Of a stretch of DNA of 64,000 nt, positions 44,966 to 56,665 are shown piece by piece. Numbering within the stretch: the stretch's first letter is position 1; each line of letters begins with the position of its first letter. Both the position numbers and the translations under genes were made by a program. The notes beneath the pieces are model-generated. The model saw only the letters and a list, made by a program, of their open reading frames with translations. It was not told the origin of the DNA and made no database searches. This stretch comes from Mycolicibacterium vulneris (GTDB taxonomy: Bacteria > Actinomycetota > Actinomycetes > Mycobacteriales > Mycobacteriaceae). The stretch is taken from NCBI RefSeq assembly GCF_002104765.1, contig NZ_NCXM01000008.1:1-64000 (forward strand), read 5' to 3'.

Positions 44966-46471
44966 CTACGCGGTCAGGTCGCGGGTGGCCGGGCCCTCGA
45001 GCAAGGTGCCGTCGGGAGCGAACCGAGACCCGTGCAGCGGACACTCCCACGCGTCGTCGGCGTCATTCCAGTTCACGATGCCACCCAAATGCGGGCACAC
45101 CGGCGAGACGCGGTGCTCGGTCCCGTCGACGCGGCAGCGGGCTTCCAGATGCCACGGCGGGCCACTCACAACGCCGCCTTCGCCGTCGACCGGGCTGCGG
45201 CGGTGAGTCCGGATCGCCGGGGTGATCCAACCCTTCGTCAGATTGAAGCCGACCTCGAGGTTGGCTTGCAGGGCCGTCGCCAGCCCCGTCAGCTCGTGCG
45301 GACTCCAGCTGGCGAACGCGCGGGCCCAGTCCATCCGCCCGCCCAGGATACGGCTGGACAGCGCCAACGCCGCAGCGGGGCCGTTGGTCATCCCCCACTT
45401 GTTGAAACCCGTTGCGATAAAGATGCTTTCGGTGTTCGGCAGGATGGGGCCCACGTACGGCAGGTGGTCGATGGGGGTGTAGTCCTGCGCCGACCAGAAG
45501 TGGGTCTGCACGGCGCCCGGGTAGTGCTTGCGCGTCCACGCCGACAGCTCGTCCAGCGCCTCGGACGGACTCTTCTCGCGCCCCACCGTGTGGCCGGCCC
45601 CGCCCACGATCAACCGCTCCCCGTCCGCGACCGGCGCGTACCGCACCGACCGTGTCGGCGAGTCGGTGGAGATCATCATCGGCCGGGTGATGTTGCCCGG
45701 AACCTTGAAGGCCAGGCAGTAGGACCGGCTCGGCTTCACCCGCGCGAAATACCCGCCGCGATCCAGGATCGGGATGCCGGTGGCGAGCACCAGTTGGGGG
45801 GCCTGAAGTTCGACGTCTCGCTGGCCGGCGTCGTCGACGTGCACGCGCACCCCTTTGCCGCACCACGACACCCGTCGCACCCGGGTGTGCTCGACCAGCC
45901 GTCCACCGCGACTCAGCAGCTCGACGGCCAGCGAGTCGAGGAACGACATCGGGTCGAACTGCGCCTGATCGGCCAGCCGTACACCGCCGTGATAGGCGAA
46001 CGGCACCTCGGCATCGTCGTCCCACACCACCGGCAGGCCGACCGCCTGACACGCCGCGAGCTCGGCGCGCGCCGACGGGACGCCCCGCACGGATTGCGCG
46101 TAGGTGTAGGCATCCTCGCGCTGCACCGCCACGCCCTGCGCCTCGCAGTGGCTCAGCACCCACTGCTGGCCTTCGCGGTTGCCGTCGACGTACGCGCGCG
46201 CGACCTCCCGGCCGTGCCGTGGCAGCACCTTGGATAGCTGACTGCCCTGCAGCAGGCTGATTTTCGCGGTGGTGTTTCCGGTGGCGCACGCGCCGACCGT
46301 GCGCGCCTCCAGCACCAGCACATCCTTGCCCGCGCGGGCCAGCAGCACCGCCGTCATCAGGCCGGTGATGCCGGCGCCCACGACGATGACATCGGCGGAC
46401 CCGGAGCCCTGATCAAGCCGGCTTGGGGCCCAACGCTGTTCGGCGCGTTCGGTCATCCACAAAGAAGTCAC
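44966..46471 (-). CDS. FAD-dependent oxidoreductase with C-terminal Rieske domain
   Basis: A 501-aa fusion of a DAO-type flavoprotein and a Rieske [2Fe-2S] domain. The FAD site is VIVVGAGITGLMTAVLLA (residues 28-45), and the glycine-rich VLATGIPIL, then FIATGFNKWGMTNGP, close the FAD fold. Residues about 440-500 contain the Rieske ligands CPHLGG and CPLHGSRF. Such DAO-Rieske proteins are widespread in actinobacteria and probably oxidise an amine or amino acid with electron transfer through the cluster. The substrate is unknown. It starts at GTG. Confidence 0.88.
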   Translation of the reverse strand: MTSLWMTERAEQRWAPSRLDQGSGSADVIVVGAGITGLMTAVLLARAGKDVLVLEARTVGACATGNTTAKISLLQGSQLSKVLPRHGREVARAYVDGNREGQQWVLSHCEAQGVAVQREDAYTYAQSVRGVPSARAELAACQAVGLPVVWDDDAEVPFAYHGGVRLADQAQFDPMSFLDSLAVELLSRGGRLVEHTRVRRVSWCGKGVRVHVDDAGQRDVELQAPQLVLATGIPILDRGGYFARVKPSRSYCLAFKVPGNITRPMMISTDSPTRSVRYAPVADGERLIVGGAGHTVGREKSPSEALDELSAWTRKHYPGAVQTHFWSAQDYTPIDHLPYVGPILPNTESIFIATGFNKWGMTNGPAAALALSSRILGGRMDWARAFASWSPHELTGLATALQANLEVGFNLTKGWITPAIRTHRRSPVDGEGGVVSGPPWHLEARCRVDGTEHRVSPVCPHLGGIVNWNDADDAWECPLHGSRFAPDGTLLEGPATRDLTA

Positions 46472-46518
46472 GGCTGACCTGATACCCGGGCCCGGCCCGG
46501 GGAAACGCCGCTACTCGC

Positions 46519-47328
46519 TCACGCCCGCTTCAACCGGGCTTTTGCCTCCTTCCCGGCGTCCGCGGCGGTTCGGGCCGCTTCCCGTGACTTGTCGTAGTCC
46601 TTTTCGGCGGCGCTGAGTTCCCGCTCGGCCGCCCGCAGTGCCCGGGCCGCATCGTCACGTTGCTGCCGGGCGGCATCCCGCTGGGCCAGTCGTTCGGTCA
46701 CCAGGTCGTCGGCCTCGGCCTTGGCGCGTTCGGCGGTGGCAACGGCCGCGCTCAGTTTCTCGCGCCGTCGCTCCTGCGCCTTCTCGTCCGCCGACCGCTC
46801 CCGCGCGGGGGTGCTCTGCGGCTTCGCCGGTTCGCTCGACGTGTCCGCCGACTCCGGTACCGCGTCGCCGAACGCGCCGAAACCCGACCACTGCTCGGGC
46901 CGGGTCAACCTGCCCAGCCGCGCGCTGATCTGCGGGTCGGCGATCGCGGCTTGCAGCGTGCTGGTCAGATCTTCGCGCACGGTCGCCGACGGTTGCGTCA
47001 GGTCGGCCGCCCGCAGCGCCTTGCGGGTGAGTTCGTCGATGAGTTTGTGTTGCTCGGCCGACAGTTCCCGGATGCGCCCACCGTCCATTGCCGCGTGCGC
47101 AGCGCGCAATCGCTCCCCCAGGTCTGCCAGCCGCTGCCGGGTGTCGGCGTGCCGGAGCGCCAGCCGATTGACGATCCACGCCGCCGTCGTCGCTTTGTTG
47201 GTGGCGGAAATCCGTTTCGCGGCCGCGCTATCGCCGCGCTGCTTGGCCGCGGCGGCCAATCTGGCGCGCTCCGCGGTGAACTCCTTCGGTGGCACCTCGT
47301 AGAGGCTGTCGAGTTCCTCATCGGCCAT
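46519..47328 (-). CDS. Long coiled-coil hypothetical protein
   Basis: A 269-aa protein from ATG 47328 (MADEELDSLYEVPPKEF). The N-terminal helix bundle has RISATNKATTAAWIVNRLAL and a conserved LSAEQHKLIDEL, followed by a Ser/Pro-rich linker near 170 and a C-terminal coiled coil of about 100 residues rich in Ala, Arg, Glu and Asp (AAVATAERAKAEADD). I recognise it as a family of mycobacterial hypotheticals but know of no function. Confidence 0.7.
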   Translation of the reverse strand: MADEELDSLYEVPPKEFTAERARLAAAAKQRGDSAAAKRISATNKATTAAWIVNRLALRHADTRQRLADLGERLRAAHAAMDGGRIRELSAEQHKLIDELTRKALRAADLTQPSATVREDLTSTLQAAIADPQISARLGRLTRPEQWSGFGAFGDAVPESADTSSEPAKPQSTPARERSADEKAQERRREKLSAAVATAERAKAEADDLVTERLAQRDAARQQRDDAARALRAAERELSAAEKDYDKSREAARTAADAGKEAKARLKRA

Positions 47329-47491
47329 GCAGCCATGATCTCTCGCGGACCGCCGGTGGCGGCTCGAAGTGACGAAGCCCAACCGCGGTTTAAAAACCGC
47401 ACGTCGCGGGATACCTCATCTACAACATCGACATCGCCGGGCAGAAGTTCGCGGCCTGCGAGTAAACAGAAGGCGGGGATTCGGCAGCTTC

Positions 47492-48778
47492 ATGGCGTCC
47501 AAGTTCAGCGATCAGTTCGTCGGCCGGATCCTCCGGATGAGTCGCCCTCGCCAGCTCTTGCTCGCGGTGTGCGCCATCGTCGCCGTGGTGGGTGCGATAT
47601 ACGTTGCGTCGACCTCGCACTGCTCAGGCCGCGGATGCAATCAGCCCAGTGCACCCACGAAAACCGCTGAGCCGGCCCAAATAACGATCACCCCGGGTCC
47701 CGACGCCCACGACGTCGACCCCGTCGCCCCGGTCACGGTGAAAGCCGAGAACGGGACCCTGACGGGCGTCGACATGGTCAACGAGAGCGGCAAACCGATC
47801 GAGGGCGTCATGACCCCGGACAACACGGTGTGGAAGCCCACCGTCCCGCTGGGCTACGGCCGCACCTACACGCTGACGGTCACCAGCCGCGGCGTCAGCG
47901 GCGTTGCGGCCAAGCAGGTTTCGTCCTTCTCCACACTGAAGCCGTCCAACCAGACCAAGGTGTCGTTCACCACGACGTCGGAAGCCGCGCTGCACGACGG
48001 CGGCACCTACGGCGTCGGAACGGTGATCGTGGCGCACTTCGACGAGAAGATCACCGATCGCGCCACCGCCGAGCGGCAGCTGTCGGTGACCACCACCCCG
48101 AAGGTGGACGGGTCCTGGTATTGGGTCGACGGCCAGAACGCGCACTGGCGGCCCGAGCGCTACTACGCGCCGGGCACAAACGTCACCGCCGAGGCGAAGA
48201 TCTACGGAATTGCCTTGGGCGACGGCCTGTTCGGGCAAGACGACACCAAGGTGTCCTTCCGTATCGGCGATGCGCACGTATCGATCGCCGACGACGCCAC
48301 CCACCAGGTCAGCGTCTTCAGCAACGGAAACCTGCAGCGCACGATGCCCACAAGCATGGGAATGGGCGGCACCGAAGACGTCGGCGGCAGGACCATCTCA
48401 CTCTGGACCCCGTCCGGCGTCTACACCGTCCTGGACAAGGGCAATCCCGTCATCATGGACTCCTCGACCTTCGGCCTGCCCAAGAACTCGAGGCTCGGCT
48501 ACCGCGAGACCATCAATTGGGCCACCAAGATCAGCTCGGACGGCATCTATCTGCACGAACTCGATGCGACGGTGTGGGCCCAGGGGCACCGGGACACGTC
48601 GCACGGCTGCCTGAACCTCAATGCCGACAACGCGAAATGGTTCTTCGACTTCTCGATGCCCGGCGACGTGGTCGAGGTCCGCAACAGCGGCGGACCTCCG
48701 CTGAAGCTGGCGCAGAACGGCGACTGGACGCTCAGCTGGGACGAGTGGCGCAAAGGCAGCGCGCTTAAACCCACGTGA
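47492..48778 (+). CDS. L,D-transpeptidase (LdtMt2/LdtMt5-like)
   Basis: A 428-aa envelope enzyme forming 3-3 peptidoglycan cross-links. The N-terminal segment QLLLAVCAIVAVVGAIYVA is a membrane anchor. Two Ig-like domains follow (about 70-250), then the YkuD domain with IMDSSTFGLP, the catalytic motif SHGCLNLN and C-terminal WDEWRKGSA. All resemble M. tuberculosis LdtMt2/LdtMt5. Catalytic Cys and His are in place. ATG 47492 follows a weak GAAGGCGGG. Confidence 0.9.
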   Translation: MASKFSDQFVGRILRMSRPRQLLLAVCAIVAVVGAIYVASTSHCSGRGCNQPSAPTKTAEPAQITITPGPDAHDVDPVAPVTVKAENGTLTGVDMVNESGKPIEGVMTPDNTVWKPTVPLGYGRTYTLTVTSRGVSGVAAKQVSSFSTLKPSNQTKVSFTTTSEAALHDGGTYGVGTVIVAHFDEKITDRATAERQLSVTTTPKVDGSWYWVDGQNAHWRPERYYAPGTNVTAEAKIYGIALGDGLFGQDDTKVSFRIGDAHVSIADDATHQVSVFSNGNLQRTMPTSMGMGGTEDVGGRTISLWTPSGVYTVLDKGNPVIMDSSTFGLPKNSRLGYRETINWATKISSDGIYLHELDATVWAQGHRDTSHGCLNLNADNAKWFFDFSMPGDVVEVRNSGGPPLKLAQNGDWTLSWDEWRKGSALKPT

Positions 48779-48831
48779 CCGTGATCCAGCTCATTCGTCA
48801 CCCGGAGTTGTGCCCCACTTCACAATAAAGT

Positions 48832-48868
48832 CTTGACTCGTTCCAAATAAGTGCGTCATATTGGTGGC
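48832..48868 (+). promoter_or_regulatory. furA promoter with FurA box, probably leaderless
   Basis: The -35 TTGACT (48833-48838) and -10-like CATATT (48857-48862), spaced by 18 bp, lie in a FurA-box-like sequence. It has the TTGACT...TTCC...GTCATA spacing of the known M. tuberculosis furA operator. The expected transcription start is near the GTG at 48869, so furA should be read from a leaderless or nearly leaderless mRNA. FurA repression of its own operon is established in mycobacteria. Confidence 0.75.
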
Positions 48869-49309
48869 GTGTCATCGACGGCCGATTACGCGGACAGGTT
48901 GCGGATGGCCGATCTGCGGGTGACCCGGCCACGGGTTGCCGTGCTGGAGGTCGTGGACGCCAATCCGCACGCCGACACCGAGACGATCTTCTCGGCGGTC
49001 CGCGTCGGCCTGCCCGATGTCTCGCGCCAAGCCGTCTACGACGTGCTCAATGCGCTGACGACCGTCGGCCTGGTGCGCCGCATCCAGCCCCTGGGCATGG
49101 TCGCCCGCTATGAATCGCGCGTCGGCGACAACCACCACCACGTCGTCTGCCGGTCCTGCGGGATCATCGCCGACATCGACTGCGCCGTCGGCGACGCTCC
49201 CTGCCTCACACCCTCGGACGACGACAACGTTCTCGATGGCTTCGTCCTCGATGAGGCCGAAGTCATCTACTGGGGCCTGTGCGCCGATTGCTCGACGGCA
49301 GGTTCCTAG
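48869..49309 (+). CDS. furA: FurA, ferric/peroxide-responsive repressor
   Basis: A 146-aa Fur-family regulator from GTG 48869 (MSSTADYADRLRMADLRVTR). The DNA-binding winged helix has VSRQAVYDVLNALTTVGLV, and the metal sites have DNHHHVVCRSCGII, DIDCAVGDAP and LCADC, including the structural-zinc CxxC. In mycobacteria FurA represses itself and katG and is released by peroxide. The next gene, katG, starts 50 bp downstream, and the promoter is the FurA box described above. Confidence 0.93.
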   Translation: MSSTADYADRLRMADLRVTRPRVAVLEVVDANPHADTETIFSAVRVGLPDVSRQAVYDVLNALTTVGLVRRIQPLGMVARYESRVGDNHHHVVCRSCGIIADIDCAVGDAPCLTPSDDDNVLDGFVLDEAEVIYWGLCADCSTAGS

Positions 49310-49323
49310 ATCACAGCCCGTGA

Positions 49324-51600
<2,277 letters not shown>

Positions 51601-51617
51601 CGGGTCTTGATTAAAAG

Positions 51618-51658
51618 CGGCACCCCGCGAGCGATCCGCTCGCGGGGTGCCGTTCTTT
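51618..51658. terminator. Strong intrinsic terminator between katG and DUF1906 gene
   Basis: A perfect 16-bp stem (51618-51633 with 51637-51652) around a 3-nt loop is followed by TTCTTT. It lies 17 bp after the katG stop and 11 bp before the convergent DUF1906 gene's stop, so it may act in both directions. Confidence 0.85.
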
Positions 51659-51668
51659 CGCGTCTGGT

Positions 51669-52478
51669 TCAGCGATCGAGATCCCACTGACCGAAGTCGG
51701 CGGCGAGGACATCGTCGACATCGACATTGATGCCGCCCAGCAGCGGCCCCGGATTTCCCGGACTGTTGACGACCGTTTGGTAGAGCACCGCGGCCGGTAG
51801 GCGATCGCCGTGCGACCAGGATCTCGTCTGCCACACCCATTGGTGTCCCGCGCTGGTGGACGGACCGACGACGCCGTCCCTGATCGCCCATCCACACACC
51901 TGGGCGTCTCCGTAGATGCCGGTACGGCCCACCCCCAACACCGAGTTGATCCCTCGAAACCATTGGACCGCAGCGTTATTCCAAGCGCTGGCGTCGATGT
52001 CGTCATCGACGCTGAAGAAGATGGGTGCCGAGTTCGGCCCGCCCGCAGCGGAGTGCAACTGCATGGCCGTGTGTGCATCGGCCACGCCGCCGTCATAGCC
52101 CCGGGTGAAATCCGAAGGGTCGGGCCAGCCGGGCTTGCCGTACTGGAAGTTGCTGACGATATGCAGCCCCGCCGCACGCAGCGAGTCGGCGTAGTCCCGG
52201 GTCAGCGGCTTGGCCTCGAAGTTGGCGCCCGGCCGCGACTGCGACACGTAATTCACCACGCCGTCGTAGCCGGCCGACTTGATCTCGTCGGGAGCGATCC
52301 GGCGCTCGGCGAAATCGATCAGCCTCATGCCGGTCGCGGACGCCGTCGGGGCCTCGACGCCCGCGCCCAGGCTCAGCAGCGCCGGCGCCATGGCATAGGC
52401 GCCGGCACATTTGAAGAGGTCGCGCCTCGAAGGCGATCGTCGATCGCCGCGTCCACTCGGTCCGGCCGAATCCCGCAC
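51669..52478 (-). CDS. Tat-exported DUF1906 protein (Rv2525c-like)
   Basis: A 269-aa protein with a twin-arginine signal (SRRDLFKCAG, then hydrophobic AYAMAPALLSLGAG, cleavage near ASATG). The mature domain, LIDFAERRIAPDEIKSAG, VVNYVSQSRPG, PIFFSVDDDIDAS and the C-terminal VDVDDVLAADFGQWD, matches DUF1906, a glycoside-hydrolase-like TIM barrel. In M. tuberculosis the Tat-exported Rv2525c is linked to beta-lactam susceptibility. An active site cannot be confirmed by eye. Confidence 0.85.
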   Translation of the reverse strand: MRDSAGPSGRGDRRSPSRRDLFKCAGAYAMAPALLSLGAGVEAPTASATGMRLIDFAERRIAPDEIKSAGYDGVVNYVSQSRPGANFEAKPLTRDYADSLRAAGLHIVSNFQYGKPGWPDPSDFTRGYDGGVADAHTAMQLHSAAGGPNSAPIFFSVDDDIDASAWNNAAVQWFRGINSVLGVGRTGIYGDAQVCGWAIRDGVVGPSTSAGHQWVWQTRSWSHGDRLPAAVLYQTVVNSPGNPGPLLGGINVDVDDVLAADFGQWDLDR

Positions 52479-52668
52479 CGCGCGATGGTAACAAAAAGCC
52501 CACGCCTCCTTTCGGCCGATCTTTGCCGGTCAGCGCGGGTTAACTCCGGGGGTGCCGCGGCCGGAACCGACCGGTCGGAAAGATGGCGGACACCGAGCAG
52601 TGGCATGATCTTTGCGTGTCGGACATCCTGGGGGCCGCCTACGCGCGGGACGGCGGATCTCCGGCTCG

Positions 52669-52714
52669 TTGCGCTCGATTAGGTGATCGAACTATAGTCT
52701 GGACACATGTCCAG
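52669..52714 (+). promoter_or_regulatory. Predicted promoter with repressor-like dyad
   Basis: TTGCGC (52669-52674) and TATAGT (52693-52698) form a -35/-10-like pair spaced by 18 bp. Immediately downstream lies the inverted repeat CTGGACA-CA-TGTCCAG (52699-52714), a 7-bp dyad with 2-bp spacer covering the likely transcription start. This is the classical place for a repressor operator (for example TetR family). No regulator gene is adjacent. Confidence 0.6.
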
Positions 52715-52743
52715 TTTGCTGTCACGGAGTTCGGGAGTCCGTT

Positions 52744-52775
52744 GACCGCGATGGATTCGGCGCCATTCCGCGGTC
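52744..52775 (+). promoter_or_regulatory. Leader hairpin before GT4 gene
   Basis: An 11-bp stem with one bulge, from arms at 52744-52754 (GACCGCG-ATGG) and 52763-52775 (CCATT-CCGCGGTC), would form in the mRNA 5' leader 25 bp before the glycosyltransferase start. A regulatory role is possible but unproven. Confidence 0.4.
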
Positions 52776-52800
52776 ATTTTCCAGCAAAGAAGAGTTGAGT

Positions 52801-54051
52801 ATGCGAATTGCCCTGCTGTCCTACCGTAGTAAGACCCATTGCGGCGGACAGGGCGTCTACGTGCGCCATCTCAGCCACGGTCTGGTGGAACTCGGTCACG
52901 ACGTCGAAGTGTTTTCCGGACAGCCGTATCCCGACCTGCTCGACCCGCGGGTCCGGCTCACCGAGGTGCCCAGCCTTGATCTGTATCGCGAGCCCGACCC
53001 GTTCCGGGTGCCGCGGCCGAGCGAGATTCGTGACTCCATCGACCTGTTGGAATTGCTCACCACGTGGACCGCGGGCTTCCCCGAACCGCGAACGTTCACG
53101 ATGCGGGCCGCGCGGTTACTTGCCCAGCGGACAGCCGATTTCGACGTCGTCCACGACAACCAGAGCCTGGGCACCGGACTGCTCAGCATCGCCGAGGCGG
53201 GACTGCCCGTCGTGGCCACCGTGCACCACCCGATCACCCGCGATCGGGTGTTGGACCTGGCCGCCGCGCGATGGTGGCGAAAGCCGTTGGTGCGCCGCTG
53301 GTATGGGTTCTTGGACATGCAGCAAGGGGTCGCCCGGCACATCCCCGACCTGTTGACCGTCTCGTCGTCGTCGGCCTCGGACATCATCGCCGACTTCGGC
53401 GTGGCACCGGAGCAACTTCACGTCGTCCCCCTGGGCGTGAATACAGAGCTGTTCAAACCGGGATCCGGTCCCCGCGAGCCCGGCCGCATCATCGCGATCG
53501 CCAGCGCCGACACCCCGCTCAAGGGTGTGCGCACCCTGCTGCAGGCGGTCGCCCGACTGCGGACCGTCCGTGATCTCGAGTTGCGGTTGGTCGCCAAGGT
53601 GGAGCCCAACGGGCCGACCCACAAGCTCATCGCCGAACTCGGGATCTCCGACATCGTGCACATCACCAGCGGGCTGTCCGACGCGGAGTTGGCCGCACTG
53701 TTCGCGTCCGCGGAGGTCGCCTGCATCCCCTCGCTCTACGAAGGGTTTTCGCTGCCCGCCGTGGAGGCCATGGCCAGCGGCACCCCGATCGTCGCCAGCC
53801 GGGTCGGCGCCCTGCCCGAAGTCCTCGGGACGGACGGTGCTTGTGCCGAGCTGGTGCCGCCCGCAGACGTGGACGCGCTGACGCACGCGCTCGGTGAACT
53901 CCTGGACTCCCCGGAAAAGCGCCGCAGCCTCGGCAAGGCGGGCCGCACCCGTGCCGTCAACGTCTTCAGCTGGGAAGCGGTGGCCGCTCAGACCGTTCGG
54001 GTCTACGAGCGGGCGATCGCCCGCAACGCGCAGAGCGGAGCGCCATGCTGA
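52801..54051 (+). CDS. GT4-family glycosyltransferase
   Basis: A 416-aa GT-B glycosyltransferase of family 4. The N-terminal domain has HCGGQGVYVRHLSHGLVELG, the C-terminal domain has LKGVRTLLQAVARL and the donor-binding IPSLYEGFSLPAVEAMASG, with the E-x7-E pattern (EGFSLPAVE). ATG 52801 has AAGAAGAG upstream and follows the predicted operator and leader hairpin. Its last bases overlap the methyltransferase gene. The donor sugar and lipid acceptor are unknown. Confidence 0.88.
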   Translation: MRIALLSYRSKTHCGGQGVYVRHLSHGLVELGHDVEVFSGQPYPDLLDPRVRLTEVPSLDLYREPDPFRVPRPSEIRDSIDLLELLTTWTAGFPEPRTFTMRAARLLAQRTADFDVVHDNQSLGTGLLSIAEAGLPVVATVHHPITRDRVLDLAAARWWRKPLVRRWYGFLDMQQGVARHIPDLLTVSSSSASDIIADFGVAPEQLHVVPLGVNTELFKPGSGPREPGRIIAIASADTPLKGVRTLLQAVARLRTVRDLELRLVAKVEPNGPTHKLIAELGISDIVHITSGLSDAELAALFASAEVACIPSLYEGFSLPAVEAMASGTPIVASRVGALPEVLGTDGACAELVPPADVDALTHALGELLDSPEKRRSLGKAGRTRAVNVFSWEAVAAQTVRVYERAIARNAQSGAPC

Positions 54052-54803
54052 CGGTCGATTTCGACCGGCTCGGCATCGGGCCGTCGACCAAGGTCATCGA
54101 CGTGGGATGCGGAGCCGGCCGCCATGCGTTCGAAGCGTATCGGCGCGGCGCAGACGTCGTCGCCTTCGACCGCGACGAAGCCGAATTGCGTTCGGTGGAC
54201 ACCATCCTGCGCGCGATGGCCGAAACCGGTGAGGCGCCCGCCGGCGCGTCGGCGAAGGTGGTCGTTGGTGACGCGCTCAAGCTGCCCTACGCCGACCAGA
54301 CGTTCGACTGCGTCATCGCGTCGGAGATTTTGGAGCACATTCCCCACGACGACGCGGCGATCGCCGAGCTGATCAGGGTGCTCAAAGTCGGTGGCACGCT
54401 GGCGGTCAGCGTGCCGCGGTGGCTGCCCGAGCAGGTGTGCTGGTGGTTATCCGACGAGTACCACGCCAACGAGGGTGGCCACGTACGCATCTACCGGGCC
54501 AGCGAATTGCGCGGCAAGATCCTGGGCGGCGGACTGGAATTGACCCACACCCATCATGCCCACGCGCTGCACTCCCCCTTCTGGTGGCTCAAATGCGCTG
54601 TGGGCGTGCAGAATACCGACCATCGCGCGGTGGCCATCTACCACAAGCTGCTGGTGTGGGACCTGATGCAGCGGCCGAAGATCACCCAGCTGGCGGAGTC
54701 GCTACTCAATCCGCTGGTGGGCAAGAGCGTAGCGATGTACTTCGTCAAACCGCAGGCGGCGAAAAGCCAAGCAAATGAAGGATATTCAGTTGCATCGGTC
54801 TAA
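54045..54803 (+). CDS. Class I SAM-dependent methyltransferase (operon member)
   Basis: A 252-aa UbiE/Methyltransf_11-type enzyme. Motif I is VIDVGCGAGRHAFEAYRRG, the acidic post-I is VVAFDRDEAEL, and then LPYADQTFDCVIASEILEH and RVLKVGGTLAVSVPRWLP. A long C-terminal extension follows. It overlaps the GT4 gene by 7 bp and the next gene by 29 bp, so the three are produced together. The substrate is presumably the product or acceptor of the glycosyltransferase, by context only. Confidence 0.85.
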   Translation: MLTVDFDRLGIGPSTKVIDVGCGAGRHAFEAYRRGADVVAFDRDEAELRSVDTILRAMAETGEAPAGASAKVVVGDALKLPYADQTFDCVIASEILEHIPHDDAAIAELIRVLKVGGTLAVSVPRWLPEQVCWWLSDEYHANEGGHVRIYRASELRGKILGGGLELTHTHHAHALHSPFWWLKCAVGVQNTDHRAVAIYHKLLVWDLMQRPKITQLAESLLNPLVGKSVAMYFVKPQAAKSQANEGYSVASV

Positions 54804-55866
54804 TCCGCCCGCAGTTCCGGGGGTCCTCACTCCCGAACAATGCCGACAGACCGCGCTTTCCATCGCCGCCGCACAGGAACCATCGGGCGCCATCCCCTGG
54901 TTCGAGGGCGGCCATACCGATCCGTGGGATCACATCGAGTGCGCGATGGCACTCACCACTGCCGGGCTGCTGGAGCCGGCGCGGGCCGCCTTCGACTGGA
55001 GCCGCCGCACCCAGCGCCCCGATGGCTCGTGGCCCATCCAGTTCCGCGCGGGTGTCATCGAGGACGCCAACAGCGACAGCAACTTCTGCGCCTACGTCGG
55101 CACCGGCGCGTGGCATCACGTGCTGGTCACCGGCGACGAGACGTTCGCGGCCGAGATGTGGCCGGTGGTGCGTAAAGCGATCGACTTCGTCATCGACATG
55201 CAACTCGGCTATGGCGAGATCGGTTGGGCACGAAGCGAAGCCGGCGTGTTGCCGGAAGCCCTCCTGACCGGGTGCTCGAGCATCTTTCACAGCATCCGCT
55301 GCGCGCTCGCCCTGGCCGCCCTGGTCGAGGACCCGCAGCCGGAGTGGGAATTGGCGCTGGGCCGCCTGGGTCACGCCATCGCCGCACACCCCGAGACTTT
55401 CACCGAAAAGGACCGCTACTCGATGGACTGGTACTACCCCATCCTCGGTAGCGCCCTGCGCGGCCGGGCGGCGGCCGCGCGCATCAAGCAGCGTTGGGAT
55501 GCCTTCGTGGTCGACGGCCTGGGCATCCGGTGCGTCGGCGATCGTCCGTGGGTGACCGGTGCCGAAACCTGCGAGCTGGTGATGGCGCTGGACGCCATCG
55601 GGCAGCGCGCGGATGCTCACCGGCAGTTCGCCGCGATGCAGCATCTGCGCGAAGGCGACGGATCTTATTGGACGGGACTGGTTTTCGCGGATGGTAAGCG
55701 GTGGCCCGAGGAGCGCACCACCTGGACCGGTGCGGCGATGATCCTGGCGGCGGACGCCCTGTCGAACACCACCGCCGGGGCGGGAATCTTCCGCGGCGAC
55801 GAGCTGCCGGTGGGCCTGCAGACCGACTTCGATTGCGAATGCGTTGTCACCGGCCCGGGCCGGTAA
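54775..55866 (+). CDS. Terpenoid-cyclase/prenyltransferase-fold protein
   Basis: A 363-aa protein built from alpha/alpha hairpins like the terpenoid-cyclase/protein prenyltransferase toroid, or a six-hairpin glycosidase. Repeat-like segments are QPDG/QRPDGSWPIQF, GAIPWFEGGHTDPW, SYWTGLVFADG and a central AYVGTGAWHHVLVTGDETF. QRPDGSW resembles the QW repeat of triterpene cyclases. No DDxxD or DxDD catalytic motif is obvious, so cyclase activity is unproven. It overlaps the preceding methyltransferase and ends 12 bp before a convergent methyltransferase gene. Confidence 0.65.
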   Translation: MKDIQLHRSNPPAVPGVLTPEQCRQTALSIAAAQEPSGAIPWFEGGHTDPWDHIECAMALTTAGLLEPARAAFDWSRRTQRPDGSWPIQFRAGVIEDANSDSNFCAYVGTGAWHHVLVTGDETFAAEMWPVVRKAIDFVIDMQLGYGEIGWARSEAGVLPEALLTGCSSIFHSIRCALALAALVEDPQPEWELALGRLGHAIAAHPETFTEKDRYSMDWYYPILGSALRGRAAAARIKQRWDAFVVDGLGIRCVGDRPWVTGAETCELVMALDAIGQRADAHRQFAAMQHLREGDGSYWTGLVFADGKRWPEERTTWTGAAMILAADALSNTTAGAGIFRGDELPVGLQTDFDCECVVTGPGR

Positions 55867-55878
55867 CCCGCTGCTCCG

Positions 55879-56550
<672 letters not shown>

Positions 56551-56665
56551 CTATCGTCTCGATCGGCGCCGCCGACACCGTGGTCGTTGTTCGCACTGAG
56601 CGATCACCCGCGATCTGTATCCCGGCTGCCCAGCGGACCGAGCGGGTTCGCTCTACGATCATCGT

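Larger units (their letters stand above)
52479..52800. other. 322-bp intergenic region with operator-like sites
   Basis: It holds the putative operator and leader hairpin listed separately. No additional gene is convincing; a 71-codon plus-strand frame from 52583 lacks coding character. Confidence 0.5.

Noticed and set aside
47394..47465. Short C-terminal-like frame upstream of the L,D-transpeptidase gene
   Set aside because: Only 23 codons ending in FAACE; it might be a gene relic, but it cannot be assigned to a family.
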